Shown piece after piece: positions 7,645-15,156 of a DNA stretch of 64,000 nt. How positions within the stretch are numbered: the first letter of the stretch is position 1; every line of letters begins with the position of its first letter. The notes under the pieces were generated by a model. It was not told the DNA's origin, did not search any database, and saw nothing but the letters and a program-made list of their open reading frames with translations. Both the position numbers and the translations under genes were made by a program. This DNA is from Micromonospora_H sonneratiae (GTDB taxonomy: Bacteria; Actinomycetota; Actinomycetes; Mycobacteriales; Micromonosporaceae), in the NCBI RefSeq assembly GCF_042679305.1, contig NZ_JBHTMP010000010.1, positions 1 through 64,000 on the forward strand. The letters run 5' to 3'.

Positions 7645-8694
7645 CTACCAGAGTTGGACCGGAGGATTGGGGACCTTGTGCCAGCCGAAGCCCTCCCAGG
7701 CGAGGACCTCGTCGAACCAGAACTTCGGGGTTACGGGCAGCGCGAAGGTCCAGTCGACTCCGTACGCCTCCAGCGCCCGGTAGGTGTGGTCGAGGCAGTT
7801 GTTGCCGGTCTTGGTCCAGACCCGGTTGTTGAGGACCTTCTCGGTCGCGGCGCGCGGTTTGGCGTTGGTGACGTCGCGACACTTCATGCTTTCGTAACCG
7901 CGGTCCTCGAAGAAGATCCGTACCACCTCGTCGACGGTGTAGCTGCGCATGATCCACACGCCGTTGCCAGGCTTGTCGTTGAACGTCCCGTTCGGGTACG
8001 TGACGCTGTCGTTGTCGCCGGAGCCGAGCAGCCACAGGCCGGTGGTGGACACCTGGAACGCGAACGCTACGTGGCCGATCGGTTGTGTGTTCCCGGTGGC
8101 GTCCAGGCCCGGAAGTGAACCCCAGTGGTTGTAGAACACGCAGGCCTTACCGGTGGCCAGGGCTTCCTCGGCCTGCCACGGCCTGGTCGGTTCGTCCTGC
8201 GGTGCTGGACGGCGTAGCGTCACGATTCCACTGTTCTCGCTGTTGTCGGTGGTCCCGTTGGTGGCGTCGGAGGTCGGCTGCTGGTCGCAGGTGTCGACCT
8301 GCGTGTTGATTTCGCCCCCGGTGTCCAGCCATACGTCGGCGATCCAGCCGACCTTGTTGCCGTTGCTGTCGGTGACCCTGTCCCAGTACCGGCTGGAACC
8401 ACCCCAGCCCTCCACCAGACCGGGGCCTTCCGCGTAGCAGGCGACGGTGAGCCTGTCGCCGTACGCGGCGGTGCCGACCGTGTTCCCCTGCGGGCTGTCC
8501 CGCAGATTCGCAGTTGGCTGGGCCATGACCGTGCCGGTTACGGACCTCGACTGGTCGGCCGAGGCGGTGTGCATGCCGATGAGCCCCGCGGTGAAGCTCA
8601 GCAGGACCGCCGAAAATCCGATCGCCGTGTGTACGAGTCGCCGTCGGTGGGGCCGGGCTGGTTGCAGTTCGGGTGGAGCCTCCATGGAATTCAT
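7645..8694 (-). CDS. secreted SH3-domain protein with putative permuted Cys/His hydrolase domain
   Basis: A 349-aa exported protein. Residues 18-46 form a basic then hydrophobic signal peptide ending in SASA. Residues 52-127 are a bacterial SH3-like domain (TANLRDSPQGNTVGTAAYGD ... VGWIADVWLDTGG). After a Ser/Thr/Asn linker, residues 175-349 form a Cys/His-containing domain with GKACVFYNHWGS, IGHVAFAF (His208) and TGNNCLDHTYRALEAYG (Cys300). His before Cys is the order of circularly permuted papain-like (LRAT/YiiX-type) folds, so a peptidase or acyltransferase acting on the cell envelope is possible (inference). The frame runs upstream to 9084 but over repeat DNA; ATG 8694 gives the natural signal peptide. 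It is divergent from an HTH-transmembrane gene whose ectodomain it resembles. Confidence 0.75.
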   Translation of the reverse strand: MNSMEAPPELQPARPHRRRLVHTAIGFSAVLLSFTAGLIGMHTASADQSRSVTGTVMAQPTANLRDSPQGNTVGTAAYGDRLTVACYAEGPGLVEGWGGSSRYWDRVTDSNGNKVGWIADVWLDTGGEINTQVDTCDQQPTSDATNGTTDNSENSGIVTLRRPAPQDEPTRPWQAEEALATGKACVFYNHWGSLPGLDATGNTQPIGHVAFAFQVSTTGLWLLGSGDNDSVTYPNGTFNDKPGNGVWIMRSYTVDEVVRIFFEDRGYESMKCRDVTNAKPRAATEKVLNNRVWTKTGNNCLDHTYRALEAYGVDWTFALPVTPKFWFDEVLAWEGFGWHKVPNPPVQLW

Positions 8695-8782
8695 GGTCAC
8701 CACGATCGAACCGCTTTCCGGCAACCAACAGACGTTGCAGGCCGCAAGCGCGGCAATCGCCGCAACCACCGGATCCCGCCGG

Positions 8783-8856
8783 GCAACAACATGGGCGAAA
8801 CCGCGCAACAACGCCGGCGAACCCGGGCAACAACACGGACGAAACCGCGCAACAAC
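8783..8856. repeat. 22-bp phased tandem repeat array
   Basis: GCAACAAC recurs at 8783, 8805, 8827 and 8849, exactly 22 bp apart, with flanks CGAAACCGC and CGCCGG repeated in alternate units. A degenerate fifth copy (GCAACCAC) is at 8762. The array sits in the 283-bp gap between two divergent genes. Two helical turns per repeat would put bound proteins on one face of the DNA. It is probably a multi-site operator. Confidence 0.75.
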
Positions 8857-8977
8857 GCCGGTTGAGCAGGGACGACGTACCTGGCGCTGGTGCTCCACAA
8901 TGGATCCGTTTGGCCGCCGTCGGTATGGTTGCGGCGGCACCTCTCCCCGTTGTCCGGTGTGCTGAATGGAGGTCCTG

Positions 8978-10150
8978 GTGACATCCGACGAACCCACCCG
9001 GCCGCTACCGGACCCTGCTGCGATCACCAGCAAGGAGGAGCTTGCCAGGCAGTTGGCCCTACTGCCCGGATACCAACGGCACAAGGTGTCGTCGCTGGCC
9101 CGGTCCTCCGGCTACAGCGAAGGATCGGTACGCAACCTGTTGCAGGGCCGACGGGTTCCCGCCCGTAACTCCATGGCCGTTGTTGCCCGGCTGCTTCGCA
9201 CCCTGGGCGCCGACGAGGCCACCGCCACCGGATTCCTCGATGCGATCCGCCGCCTCCAGGAGGAGCAGGAAAAGGCGCGGACCGCGCCCGCCCCGAGCAC
9301 CAATCCCACCGCTGGTACGGCTCCGAGCGAGGGTACGGCTCCCACCGGGGACGGCACCCCTGCGGTCACGTCCACTCCGTCCGAGCCCGTCGTCGGCACG
9401 CGAGTGGACGATCCGGTCGAGGCCGCCCGGATCGACCAGCAGTTGCAGCGGATCGAGGATGCCCACGCCGGGGTTGCGGGTCCCAGCCAGCCACCGCCGG
9501 TGCCGCCCCGCCGAGCCGGCGGCGACCCCGATCATCTGTATCGTCCCGGCTGGTGGCGCAGCGTACTCGTTGTGGCCGCCGTCCTGGTCATGGTGTCGTG
9601 CGGCGGACTGACGGCGTACAAGATGGTCGAGAGCTACAACGACCCGGGTGAGCAGCCATCCGCCACGCTGCCGCGACCCACGACGACCTTCGACGACGCC
9701 CCGGCCCTGCCGGAGCCGGCCCCATCATCGTCGGCGTCCCCGAGCGCAGCGTCCGTACCCCCGACGAGCCCGGCGATCCGGACCCCGTCGGCCGGTGGCA
9801 CGGCCAGGACCGAACCAGGGTCCCGACCGTCACCGACCCGAGCGTCGCAGCCGACGGCCGTGCAGCAACCGCAACCGATCACCTTCCGCATCACCGCCAC
9901 CGACGGCGTGTTCGAACGTACCGAGCCCCGCACCGAGGCGTCCCGCGGCGCAGCGCACAACTATGGCGCGAGCGTCGGCATTCTGTGCCAGGTGAACAAC
10001 GGCGGGTGGGACGGCCAGCACTACGCCTCTGACGGCAGTCAGTTCCGTACCTGGGCGAAGCTTTCCAACGGGAACTGGATCTACGACTACTGGCTCGACA
10101 CCCCGCTCGTTGCTGCGGACGGCTACTCACCCGGCATTCCGCACTGTTGA
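8978..10150 (+). CDS. HTH-transmembrane protein with extracytoplasmic SH3-like domain
   Basis: A 390-aa protein starting at GTG 8978, with GGAGG (8968-8972) five bases before it; the ATG at 8966 overlaps that site and is less likely. Residues about 15-90 form a helix-turn-helix-like domain (SSLARSSGYSEGSVRNLLQG). A Thr/Pro-rich linker and a basic patch lead to one transmembrane segment at about 194-215 (WWRSVLVVAAVLVMVSCGG). A long Pro/Ser linker then leads to an outside domain of about 90 residues ending in KLSNGNWIYDYWLDTPLV, similar to the SH3-like domain of the divergent secreted protein. This suggests a one-component transmembrane regulator (inference). It converges with the next gene, with 11 bp between stops. 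Confidence 0.75.
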   Translation: MTSDEPTRPLPDPAAITSKEELARQLALLPGYQRHKVSSLARSSGYSEGSVRNLLQGRRVPARNSMAVVARLLRTLGADEATATGFLDAIRRLQEEQEKARTAPAPSTNPTAGTAPSEGTAPTGDGTPAVTSTPSEPVVGTRVDDPVEAARIDQQLQRIEDAHAGVAGPSQPPPVPPRRAGGDPDHLYRPGWWRSVLVVAAVLVMVSCGGLTAYKMVESYNDPGEQPSATLPRPTTTFDDAPALPEPAPSSSASPSAASVPPTSPAIRTPSAGGTARTEPGSRPSPTRASQPTAVQQPQPITFRITATDGVFERTEPRTEASRGAAHNYGASVGILCQVNNGGWDGQHYASDGSQFRTWAKLSNGNWIYDYWLDTPLVAADGYSPGIPHC

Positions 10151-10161
10151 ACCGGAGCTGG

Positions 10162-11259
10162 TCAGGGACCGGTACTGGCCGACCCGCTGTCGCTTTCCCT
10201 GGTCCGTCCTCGGTAGCAGGCGGTACGGGCTGAGGCGACGACCTGCGGTTCTGCAGCCTGTGCCCGTACCACCCGGGCCTCGGCCAGCACACAGCTCTCG
10301 GTGCTGCGCAGGACGTTCCCGAACACCGAGGTTCCGGCGTACGGCATGGCGAAGTTGGCCCTGCGTCCGTCCGCCGGCCGGACGACGTCGACGTGCACGA
10401 CCGTCTCGGCCGGCACCGGGCTGTTCCCGTACGGCGTGAACCTCGGCCAGGCCGCACCACATCGGGGCGAGTAGCGCAGTTCCAACGCTCCTATCGGACG
10501 CTGGTCATGGACCATCTCGACATGGTCCAGCGACAGGACATCGGGGAAGGCCGCGCAGCCACTGTCCTTGGGATCGGCTTCGTCCGCCACCACCAGCCCG
10601 GTGTCGGCCTCCGGCTGCGGCTCGGGCCCTGGTCCGTCCGCGACGGCAGCCGCGCCCAGCACGATTGCCAACAGTCCGGCCAGACCACCGGCCAGCAGCC
10701 AGAACGGTCGCCGGCCCGGGTTGGCGGACGAGGTGGTCGTGGCCGTACCGGTCACGGTGGCAGCTCCGCCCGCCAGGTCCGCTGCCCTGTTTGGCTGGTC
10801 CGCCTCGGCCAGGTCCGCTGCCCTGTTTGGCTGGTCCGCCTCGGCCAGGTCCGCTGCCCTGTTTGGCTGGTCCGCCTCGGCCAGGTCCGCTGCCGTGTCC
10901 GGCTGCTCCGCCTCGGCCAGGTCCGCTGCCGTGTCCGGCTGCTCCGCCTCGACCAGGTCCGGGGCTACCAGGCGTGAAACGTTCTCCCAACGTTGCCGCC
11001 AGTGGAGCGGATCGCCCTCGCAACCTTCCACGTACGCTGCGACGGTCTCCCAGGTCGGCAGCCGTCGACCCCCTGCCGCCTCGGTCAGTACGGTTTTCGA
11101 CTTTCCGGTCCGATGCGCCAGGGTGGCGTACTTGGGCATGCCGGCTGATTCGCGTAGCGCCCGCAACTCGGCGGCGAAGGCCTGGACCGGGCCAGCCTGA
11201 GGATCAATGCGTCGTTCCGGTCGACCCATCGCAAACCAACCCCGCTCCGTTGTCCGCAT
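10162..11259 (-). CDS. HTH-transmembrane protein with DUF2690 ectodomain
   Basis: A 365-aa protein. Residues about 25-95 are the common actinobacterial XRE-like HTH (ELRALRESAGMPKYATLAHR, then a recognition segment ending AAGGRRLPTW). Residues 101-160 are five 12-aa repeats of the type DLAEADQPNRAA, a transmembrane helix lies at about 186-206, and the outside part is a DUF2690 domain (ALELRYSPRCGAAWPRF, with further Cys). ATG 11259 has AGGA upstream; ATG 11228 is an alternative. The secreted neighbour on the other strand is a stand-alone DUF2690 protein, so this mirrors the adjacent SH3 pair. Probably a membrane-anchored regulator. Confidence 0.75.
   Translation of the reverse strand: MRTTERGWFAMGRPERRIDPQAGPVQAFAAELRALRESAGMPKYATLAHRTGKSKTVLTEAAGGRRLPTWETVAAYVEGCEGDPLHWRQRWENVSRLVAPDLVEAEQPDTAADLAEAEQPDTAADLAEADQPNRAADLAEADQPNRAADLAEADQPNRAADLAGGAATVTGTATTTSSANPGRRPFWLLAGGLAGLLAIVLGAAAVADGPGPEPQPEADTGLVVADEADPKDSGCAAFPDVLSLDHVEMVHDQRPIGALELRYSPRCGAAWPRFTPYGNSPVPAETVVHVDVVRPADGRRANFAMPYAGTSVFGNVLRSTESCVLAEARVVRAQAAEPQVVASARTACYRGRTRESDSGSASTGP
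10780..10959 (-). repeat. five 36-bp intragenic tandem repeats
   Basis: Within the HTH-DUF2690 gene, five 36-bp units encode near-identical 12-aa repeats (DLVEAEQPDTAA, DLAEAEQPDTAA, then three DLAEADQPNRAA). The last three are almost identical in DNA, so copy number is likely to vary between strains. They form an acidic, probably flexible spacer between the DNA-binding domain and the membrane. Confidence 0.85.
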
Positions 11260-11365
11260 TGATTGTCCTACCTGGACCAGGGGTGTCGGGACAACTACTG
11301 AACGGCTAGACAGGACCTGCCCGGCCGGGCTCCGGATCAGCAACCACGACCAAGAGGAGGCATCA

Positions 11366-11764
11366 GTGCGAAGGTTCTTCCCTGCCGTCCTGGTGGCGGC
11401 CCTGGTGACAGTCGGGGCGCTCGTCGGCGCATCGCCCGCCCAGGCCGCCACCTGTAATGGTGCCAGCTGCTACGGCAAGAACCCGTACACCGAGGGCTGT
11501 GCCGGTGACGCGTACACGCCCACGGGGGCGGCCTTCAGCTCAGCGGCCGGCTACGTCGAGTTGCGCTACAGCCCGAGCTGCAACGCCAACTGGGCCAAGG
11601 TCAGCAACTCGTACGCCGGGGCCTGGCTCTACGTACAGAACCAGTACGGCCACTCGCAGCAGACGTACGTGCCGAGCGGAGTGACCGGCACCTACACGCT
11701 GATGGTCACCGGCGAAACCGGCGCACGGGCCGGCAACTCGCACAGCTATACCGGCTGGTACTAG
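11366..11764 (+). CDS. secreted DUF2690 protein
   Basis: A 132-aa exported protein with GGAGG (11356-11360) five bases before a GTG start at 11366; the frame upstream is not used. It has a classic signal peptide (MRRFFPAVLVAALVTVGALV ... SPAQA, cut before ATC). The mature part is one DUF2690 domain with CNGASCYGKNPYTEGC, YVELRYSPSCNANWAKV and a C-terminal beta-rich stretch. Four or more cysteines suggest disulphides. The function of DUF2690 is unknown. It is divergent from the HTH-transmembrane protein carrying the same domain and is followed by a strong terminator, so it is monocistronic. Confidence 0.85.
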   Translation: MRRFFPAVLVAALVTVGALVGASPAQAATCNGASCYGKNPYTEGCAGDAYTPTGAAFSSAAGYVELRYSPSCNANWAKVSNSYAGAWLYVQNQYGHSQQTYVPSGVTGTYTLMVTGETGARAGNSHSYTGWY

Positions 11765-11771
11765 CCGCATC

Positions 11772-11806
11772 GGCCCGTCGTGGCACCACCCGTGCCGCGA
11801 CGGGCC
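11772..11806 (+). terminator. hairpin terminator
   Basis: A 15-bp stem with one G-U pair, GGCCCGTCGTGGCAC (11772-11786) against 11792-11806, and a 5-nt loop. It begins 8 bp after the stop of the DUF2690 gene. There is no T-tract. Confidence 0.75.
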
Positions 11807-11995
11807 ACCCGGCCGGCCCGGAACCCCACCTTGACTTGAACGGCGGTTGAGGTCGGAGAGTTGTGTGGTGTCGATCGGGTTGTTGTTGAGCCGGGTGATT
11901 GCCCGTGGGGTGGTACGGGGCGGACCTGACGGTCCAGCCGTACGAGTATTGGCTGCATCGGGCGTCGAACCGGCCCGTACCGTCGGGACCGCAGG

Positions 11996-13378
11996 GTGAC
12001 GGCGACCGAGCCGGCAACGCTGGCCCCGGCGGCACCCAGCCTGTTCACCGGACGGTTCCGGGCGTTGACGGTGGGTACGGTCACCCTCGTTTCACTGCTG
12101 GCGTTCGAGTCACTGGCGGTCACCACCGCGATGCCGACGGTGGCCCGCTCCCTCGACGGGCTGGCGTTGTACGCCCTCGCCTTCGGTGGACCCTTTGCCT
12201 CCGGGGTGGTCGGCATGGTCGTCTCTGGCATCTGGAGCGACGCCCGTGGCCCGGGGACCCCGACGCGGCACGGTGTGCTGTGGTTCGTGGTCGGCCTGCT
12301 GATCGCCGGCAGCGCACAGAGCATGGGGTGGGTCGCGGCCGGCCGGATCGTGCAGGGCTTCGGCTCGGGTCTGCTCTCGGTGGCGCTGTACGTCACGGTC
12401 GGTCGGGCGTACCCCGAGGACCTGCACCGCCGGATCTTCGCGGCGTTCGCGGCGGCCTGGGTGGTTCCGTCGCTGGTCGGTCCGGCCATCGCCGGTCTGA
12501 TCGTGCAGTACGTCGGCTGGCGCTGGGTCTTCCTCGCGGTGCCCGTGCTGACGGTGCCGGCGATGCTGCTGATCCAGCCCGGCCTACGGCGGATCGACGC
12601 CCCGGTCTCCGGCCCGAGGACGGCACCGGGAACGTTCCGACGCATCGCCTGGGCGTTCGGGGCGGCGGTGAGTGCCGCGCTGTTGCACTACGGGGGGCAG
12701 CAGCGTGGCGCTACGGCGGTGGTCCTGCTGGCCGTGGCCGTCGTCGGGCTCGGTCTCTGTGCTCCCCGGCTGTTGCCGGCCGGTTTTCTCCGGCTCCGGC
12801 GTGGGCTACCGACGGTGATCGCACTGCGCGGTCTCGCCTCGGCCGCATTCGCCGGAGCAGAGGTGTTCATTCCGTTGTTGCTGTCCCGGGAACGGGGGCT
12901 GTCCCCGGCTGCCGCCGGATTCGCCCTTGCCGCAGGGGCGCTGGCCTGGTCCGCAGGGTCGGCGTTGCAGAGTCGGTTGACGCAACCTAGGTTGCGGGCG
13001 GCCCTTCCCCGGGTCGGGATGCTCTGTGTCGCCGCCGGGATCGGGTTCGTCGCACTGACCGTGTCGGAGTCGGTTCCCGTACTGATCGGTATCGCCGGCT
13101 GGGGCGTCGCGGGGGCGGGGATGGGGATGGTCTATCCGACGCTGTCCGTACTCACCCTCGAACTGTCCGCACCGGGTGAGGAGGGATGTAACAGTTCGGC
13201 CCTGCAACTGGGCGACTCGCTTTTCGCCGCCACGGTTCTTGCCTTCGGGGGTGCGATGTTCGCCGCGACGACCGTGCCCGGGGCCGGGACCTACCTCGCC
13301 GGGTTCGCGGTCGCCGCCGGGTTGGCACTCCTCGGTGCCGTCATCTCGGGACGGGTCGACCCGCGTTCGACGACCTGA
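11996..13378 (+). CDS. MFS transporter
   Basis: A 460-aa major facilitator protein with 12 or more hydrophobic helices and a short cytoplasmic N-terminus. The motif A-like loop after TM2 is GIWSDARGPGTPTRHG, and TM1 has ESLAVTTAMPTVARSLDG, which is typical of the DHA2/EmrB-like drug:H+ antiporters. It probably exports a drug or metabolite by proton antiport; the substrate is unknown. The start at GTG 11996 follows a weak AGG. It precedes a convergent TetR gene, which may or may not regulate it. Confidence 0.85.
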   Translation: MTATEPATLAPAAPSLFTGRFRALTVGTVTLVSLLAFESLAVTTAMPTVARSLDGLALYALAFGGPFASGVVGMVVSGIWSDARGPGTPTRHGVLWFVVGLLIAGSAQSMGWVAAGRIVQGFGSGLLSVALYVTVGRAYPEDLHRRIFAAFAAAWVVPSLVGPAIAGLIVQYVGWRWVFLAVPVLTVPAMLLIQPGLRRIDAPVSGPRTAPGTFRRIAWAFGAAVSAALLHYGGQQRGATAVVLLAVAVVGLGLCAPRLLPAGFLRLRRGLPTVIALRGLASAAFAGAEVFIPLLLSRERGLSPAAAGFALAAGALAWSAGSALQSRLTQPRLRAALPRVGMLCVAAGIGFVALTVSESVPVLIGIAGWGVAGAGMGMVYPTLSVLTLELSAPGEEGCNSSALQLGDSLFAATVLAFGGAMFAATTVPGAGTYLAGFAVAAGLALLGAVISGRVDPRSTT

Positions 13379-13451
13379 CCGTCCCGGCGTACGCCGACGT
13401 GACCGTGTCCCGGGCGGTCGGTCTGCTGTCCCGGACCGGTGCCGGCGACCA

Positions 13452-14033
13452 TCAGCCGATCTGCCGCTCGGGCGGCCACGAGGCGTACGCCTGGTCCAGG
13501 ACGTCGATCAGTCGGTCGTACGACCGGTCGACGTCCTGCGGCAGTCCGAAGCCGCCGGCCATCTCCAGTGAGACGAATCCGTGCAACGCGCTACGCAGGC
13601 CGCGGGTGGCGTCCACCAGTTGATCGTCGGAGAGTCCGTAGCCGGCGAGGATGGCGTAGACGACCCGTACGCTCCGTTCACCTGCGGCGACATGGGCCGC
13701 GTCGGCGGCGTCGGGGGCGCGCAGCGTGGCCGCGTAGCTGCCCGGGTGTTCCCTGGCGTACGCCCGGTAGGCGTGGGCCAGCGAACACAGTGCGTCCCGG
13801 CCGGAGCGGCCCAGGGCGGCCTCGGTCAGCCGGTCCGTCAACTCCGTCAGGGCACGAACGGCGATCTGCCGCTGGAGTGCTTCGAGGCCCCGGATGTGCT
13901 TGTAGAGGCTGGGCAGTGCGACACCGAGCTGCTGGGCCACGGCGGCCAGGGTGAGTCGGTCGAGGCCGACCTGGTCGGCGATGCGGGCCGCCTCGGCCAC
14001 GACCTTCTCCGGGGTCAGTCCGGCCCTAGCCAC
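13452..14033 (-). CDS. TetR/AcrR family regulator
   Basis: A 193-aa regulator. The N-terminal HTH is LTLAAVAQQLGVALPSLYKHIRGLEALQRQ (about residues 27-56), and the C-terminal ligand-binding domain resembles the TetR_C/WHG type (SALHGFVSLEMAGGFGLPQD). It overlaps the end of the upstream alpha/beta hydrolase gene by 8 bp, so it is translated from the same mRNA. It is the likely binder of the palindrome in the shared promoter (14839-14859), giving autoregulation of the hydrolase-tetR operon. Confidence 0.85.
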   Translation of the reverse strand: MARAGLTPEKVVAEAARIADQVGLDRLTLAAVAQQLGVALPSLYKHIRGLEALQRQIAVRALTELTDRLTEAALGRSGRDALCSLAHAYRAYAREHPGSYAATLRAPDAADAAHVAAGERSVRVVYAILAGYGLSDDQLVDATRGLRSALHGFVSLEMAGGFGLPQDVDRSYDRLIDVLDQAYASWPPERQIG

Positions 14034-14832
14034 GGCCGTGCACCCGGTCGAGGAAGCGGACCAGCGCCGGGTTGACGATCTCGGGATATTCGGCCATCGG
14101 ATAGTGCCCGGAGTTCGGCACCAACAGCAGTTCTCCCTTCAGACGGTCGGCGACGAACCGACCCTCGGCGGTGGCGTCCGGGAAGTCCGGGTCCTTTTCG
14201 CCCATCACCACGAGGGTAGGCGTGTCCACCTGACCCAGACGTTCCTCGGCCGGCCGGTGGCTGGTCCGGGTGGTCCGTACGAAGGATCGCCAGTGATCGC
14301 CTCGGCGCAGGCTCTGCTGGATGCGGGCCAGGTGTTCGGTCAGGTCCGCCGGGGGGCGACCGGGGTAGAGCGTGCGGTAGTAGGCCCGCCATGCGGCAGG
14401 TCCCCATGGCTTGGTCAACAGCAGTCTGAGCAGGAACGGCATGAGCGGATTGCCCTGTGGATCGCGGACGAACGGCCCCAGGAGCGCGAGGCCGGTGACC
14501 TTTGTCGGTTCCTCGGCGGCGGCCCAGACCGACGCACCGGCTCCCATGGAGGAGCCGACGATGGTTGCCGGCTGGCCCAGGTGGTCGATCAACGCCAGCA
14601 CGTCGGTGCCGGCGGCGACATCGTCGTAGCTGGTGAAGCCGTCATCGCTGTCGCCGTGTCCGCGCAGGTCCATGACGGCGACCCGGTAGCCGGCGTCGAC
14701 CAGGGCGGGCACGGTGAACCGGTAGGCCGAGCGCAGTTCACCCATGCCGGGCAGGGCCACGACGAGCGGTCCGTCGCCCCGCACCTCGTAGGCGATCCGA
14801 CCCGTACCACGTTCCAAGTAGCTAACGTTCAT
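14026..14832 (-). CDS. alpha/beta-fold hydrolase
   Basis: A 268-aa single-domain alpha/beta hydrolase acting on an ester, lactone or similar bond in the cytosol. Visible elements are the oxyanion region PLVVALPGMGE, the nucleophile elbow GSSMGAG (Ser about residue 95), the acid Asp in VVMGEKDPDFPD and the catalytic His in LLLVPNSGHYPMAEYPEIV. The transcript seems leaderless: the -10 box ends 7 nt before the ATG. It is co-transcribed with the TetR gene downstream, a pairing often seen when the regulator senses the hydrolase substrate, for example a xenobiotic or antibiotic (inference). Confidence 0.87.
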   Translation of the reverse strand: MNVSYLERGTGRIAYEVRGDGPLVVALPGMGELRSAYRFTVPALVDAGYRVAVMDLRGHGDSDDGFTSYDDVAAGTDVLALIDHLGQPATIVGSSMGAGASVWAAAEEPTKVTGLALLGPFVRDPQGNPLMPFLLRLLLTKPWGPAAWRAYYRTLYPGRPPADLTEHLARIQQSLRRGDHWRSFVRTTRTSHRPAEERLGQVDTPTLVVMGEKDPDFPDATAEGRFVADRLKGELLLVPNSGHYPMAEYPEIVNPALVRFLDRVHGRG

Positions 14833-14838
14833 AGCTTA

Positions 14839-14859
14839 AAAGCTAATGGCATTAGCTTT
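14839..14859. promoter_or_regulatory. TetR-type operator palindrome
   Basis: A perfect inverted repeat with 10-bp arms, AAAGCTAATG (14839-14848) and CATTAGCTTT (14850-14859), around one central base. It covers the -10 box and half of the spacer of the hydrolase-tetR promoter, an ideal place for repression by the TetR protein of the same operon. Confidence 0.75.
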
Positions 14860-14868
14860 GCTCGTCAA
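14840..14868 (-). promoter_or_regulatory. leaderless promoter of the hydrolase-tetR operon
   Basis: On the minus strand, the -35 box TTGACG (14863-14868), a 17-bp spacer and the -10 box TAGCTT (14840-14845) are followed by 7 nt and the ATG at 14832. The spacing predicts transcription starting at the start codon itself. Confidence 0.7.
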
Positions 14869-14940
14869 GTCCAACACGTACGGGCGATCCCGGCCTGGCC
14901 GAGAGATTTTCTGATCCCCATGCGCCCTAAAGTTGCCGGT

Positions 14941-15096
14941 ATGTTCGAAGTCTTTTTCGTGTTGGTTCTGTACGTTTTCGGATTCATTCTCCTTTACGGG
15001 GTGGTCCGCCTGGCCGTGAAGCACGGCATCGAGGACGCCACCCATGCGCGTCATCGGACGGTCACACCGGAAGAGGTGTTCTTCCCCGGGGGCTGA
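14941..15096 (+). CDS. small single-pass membrane protein
   Basis: A 51-aa ORF. Residues 1-25 are strongly hydrophobic (MFEVFFVLVLYVFGFILLYG), followed by a basic helix (VRLAVKHGIEDATHARH) and a short tail. There is no Shine-Dalgarno, but TAAAGT (14928-14933) ends 7 nt before the ATG, giving a second nearby leaderless promoter. AT content is higher than in the neighbours because of the hydrophobic segment. Likely a real small membrane protein of unknown function; it may belong with the following YbaK gene, 60 bp downstream. Confidence 0.55.
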   Translation: MFEVFFVLVLYVFGFILLYGVVRLAVKHGIEDATHARHRTVTPEEVFFPGG

Positions 15097-15156
15097 GCTG
15101 CCCGCCGAGGTGGGGTGGTCGGGATGGTCGGTGCTGCCGGTGCGAGGATCACCGTT

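Noticed and set aside
8762..8856. CRISPR array
   Set aside because: The repeat period is 22 bp with no unique spacers, and no cas genes are present in the window.
8695..9084. N-terminal extension of the secreted SH3 protein
   Set aside because: It translates the 22-bp repeat array and would bury the signal peptide; ATG 8694 gives a normal exported protein.
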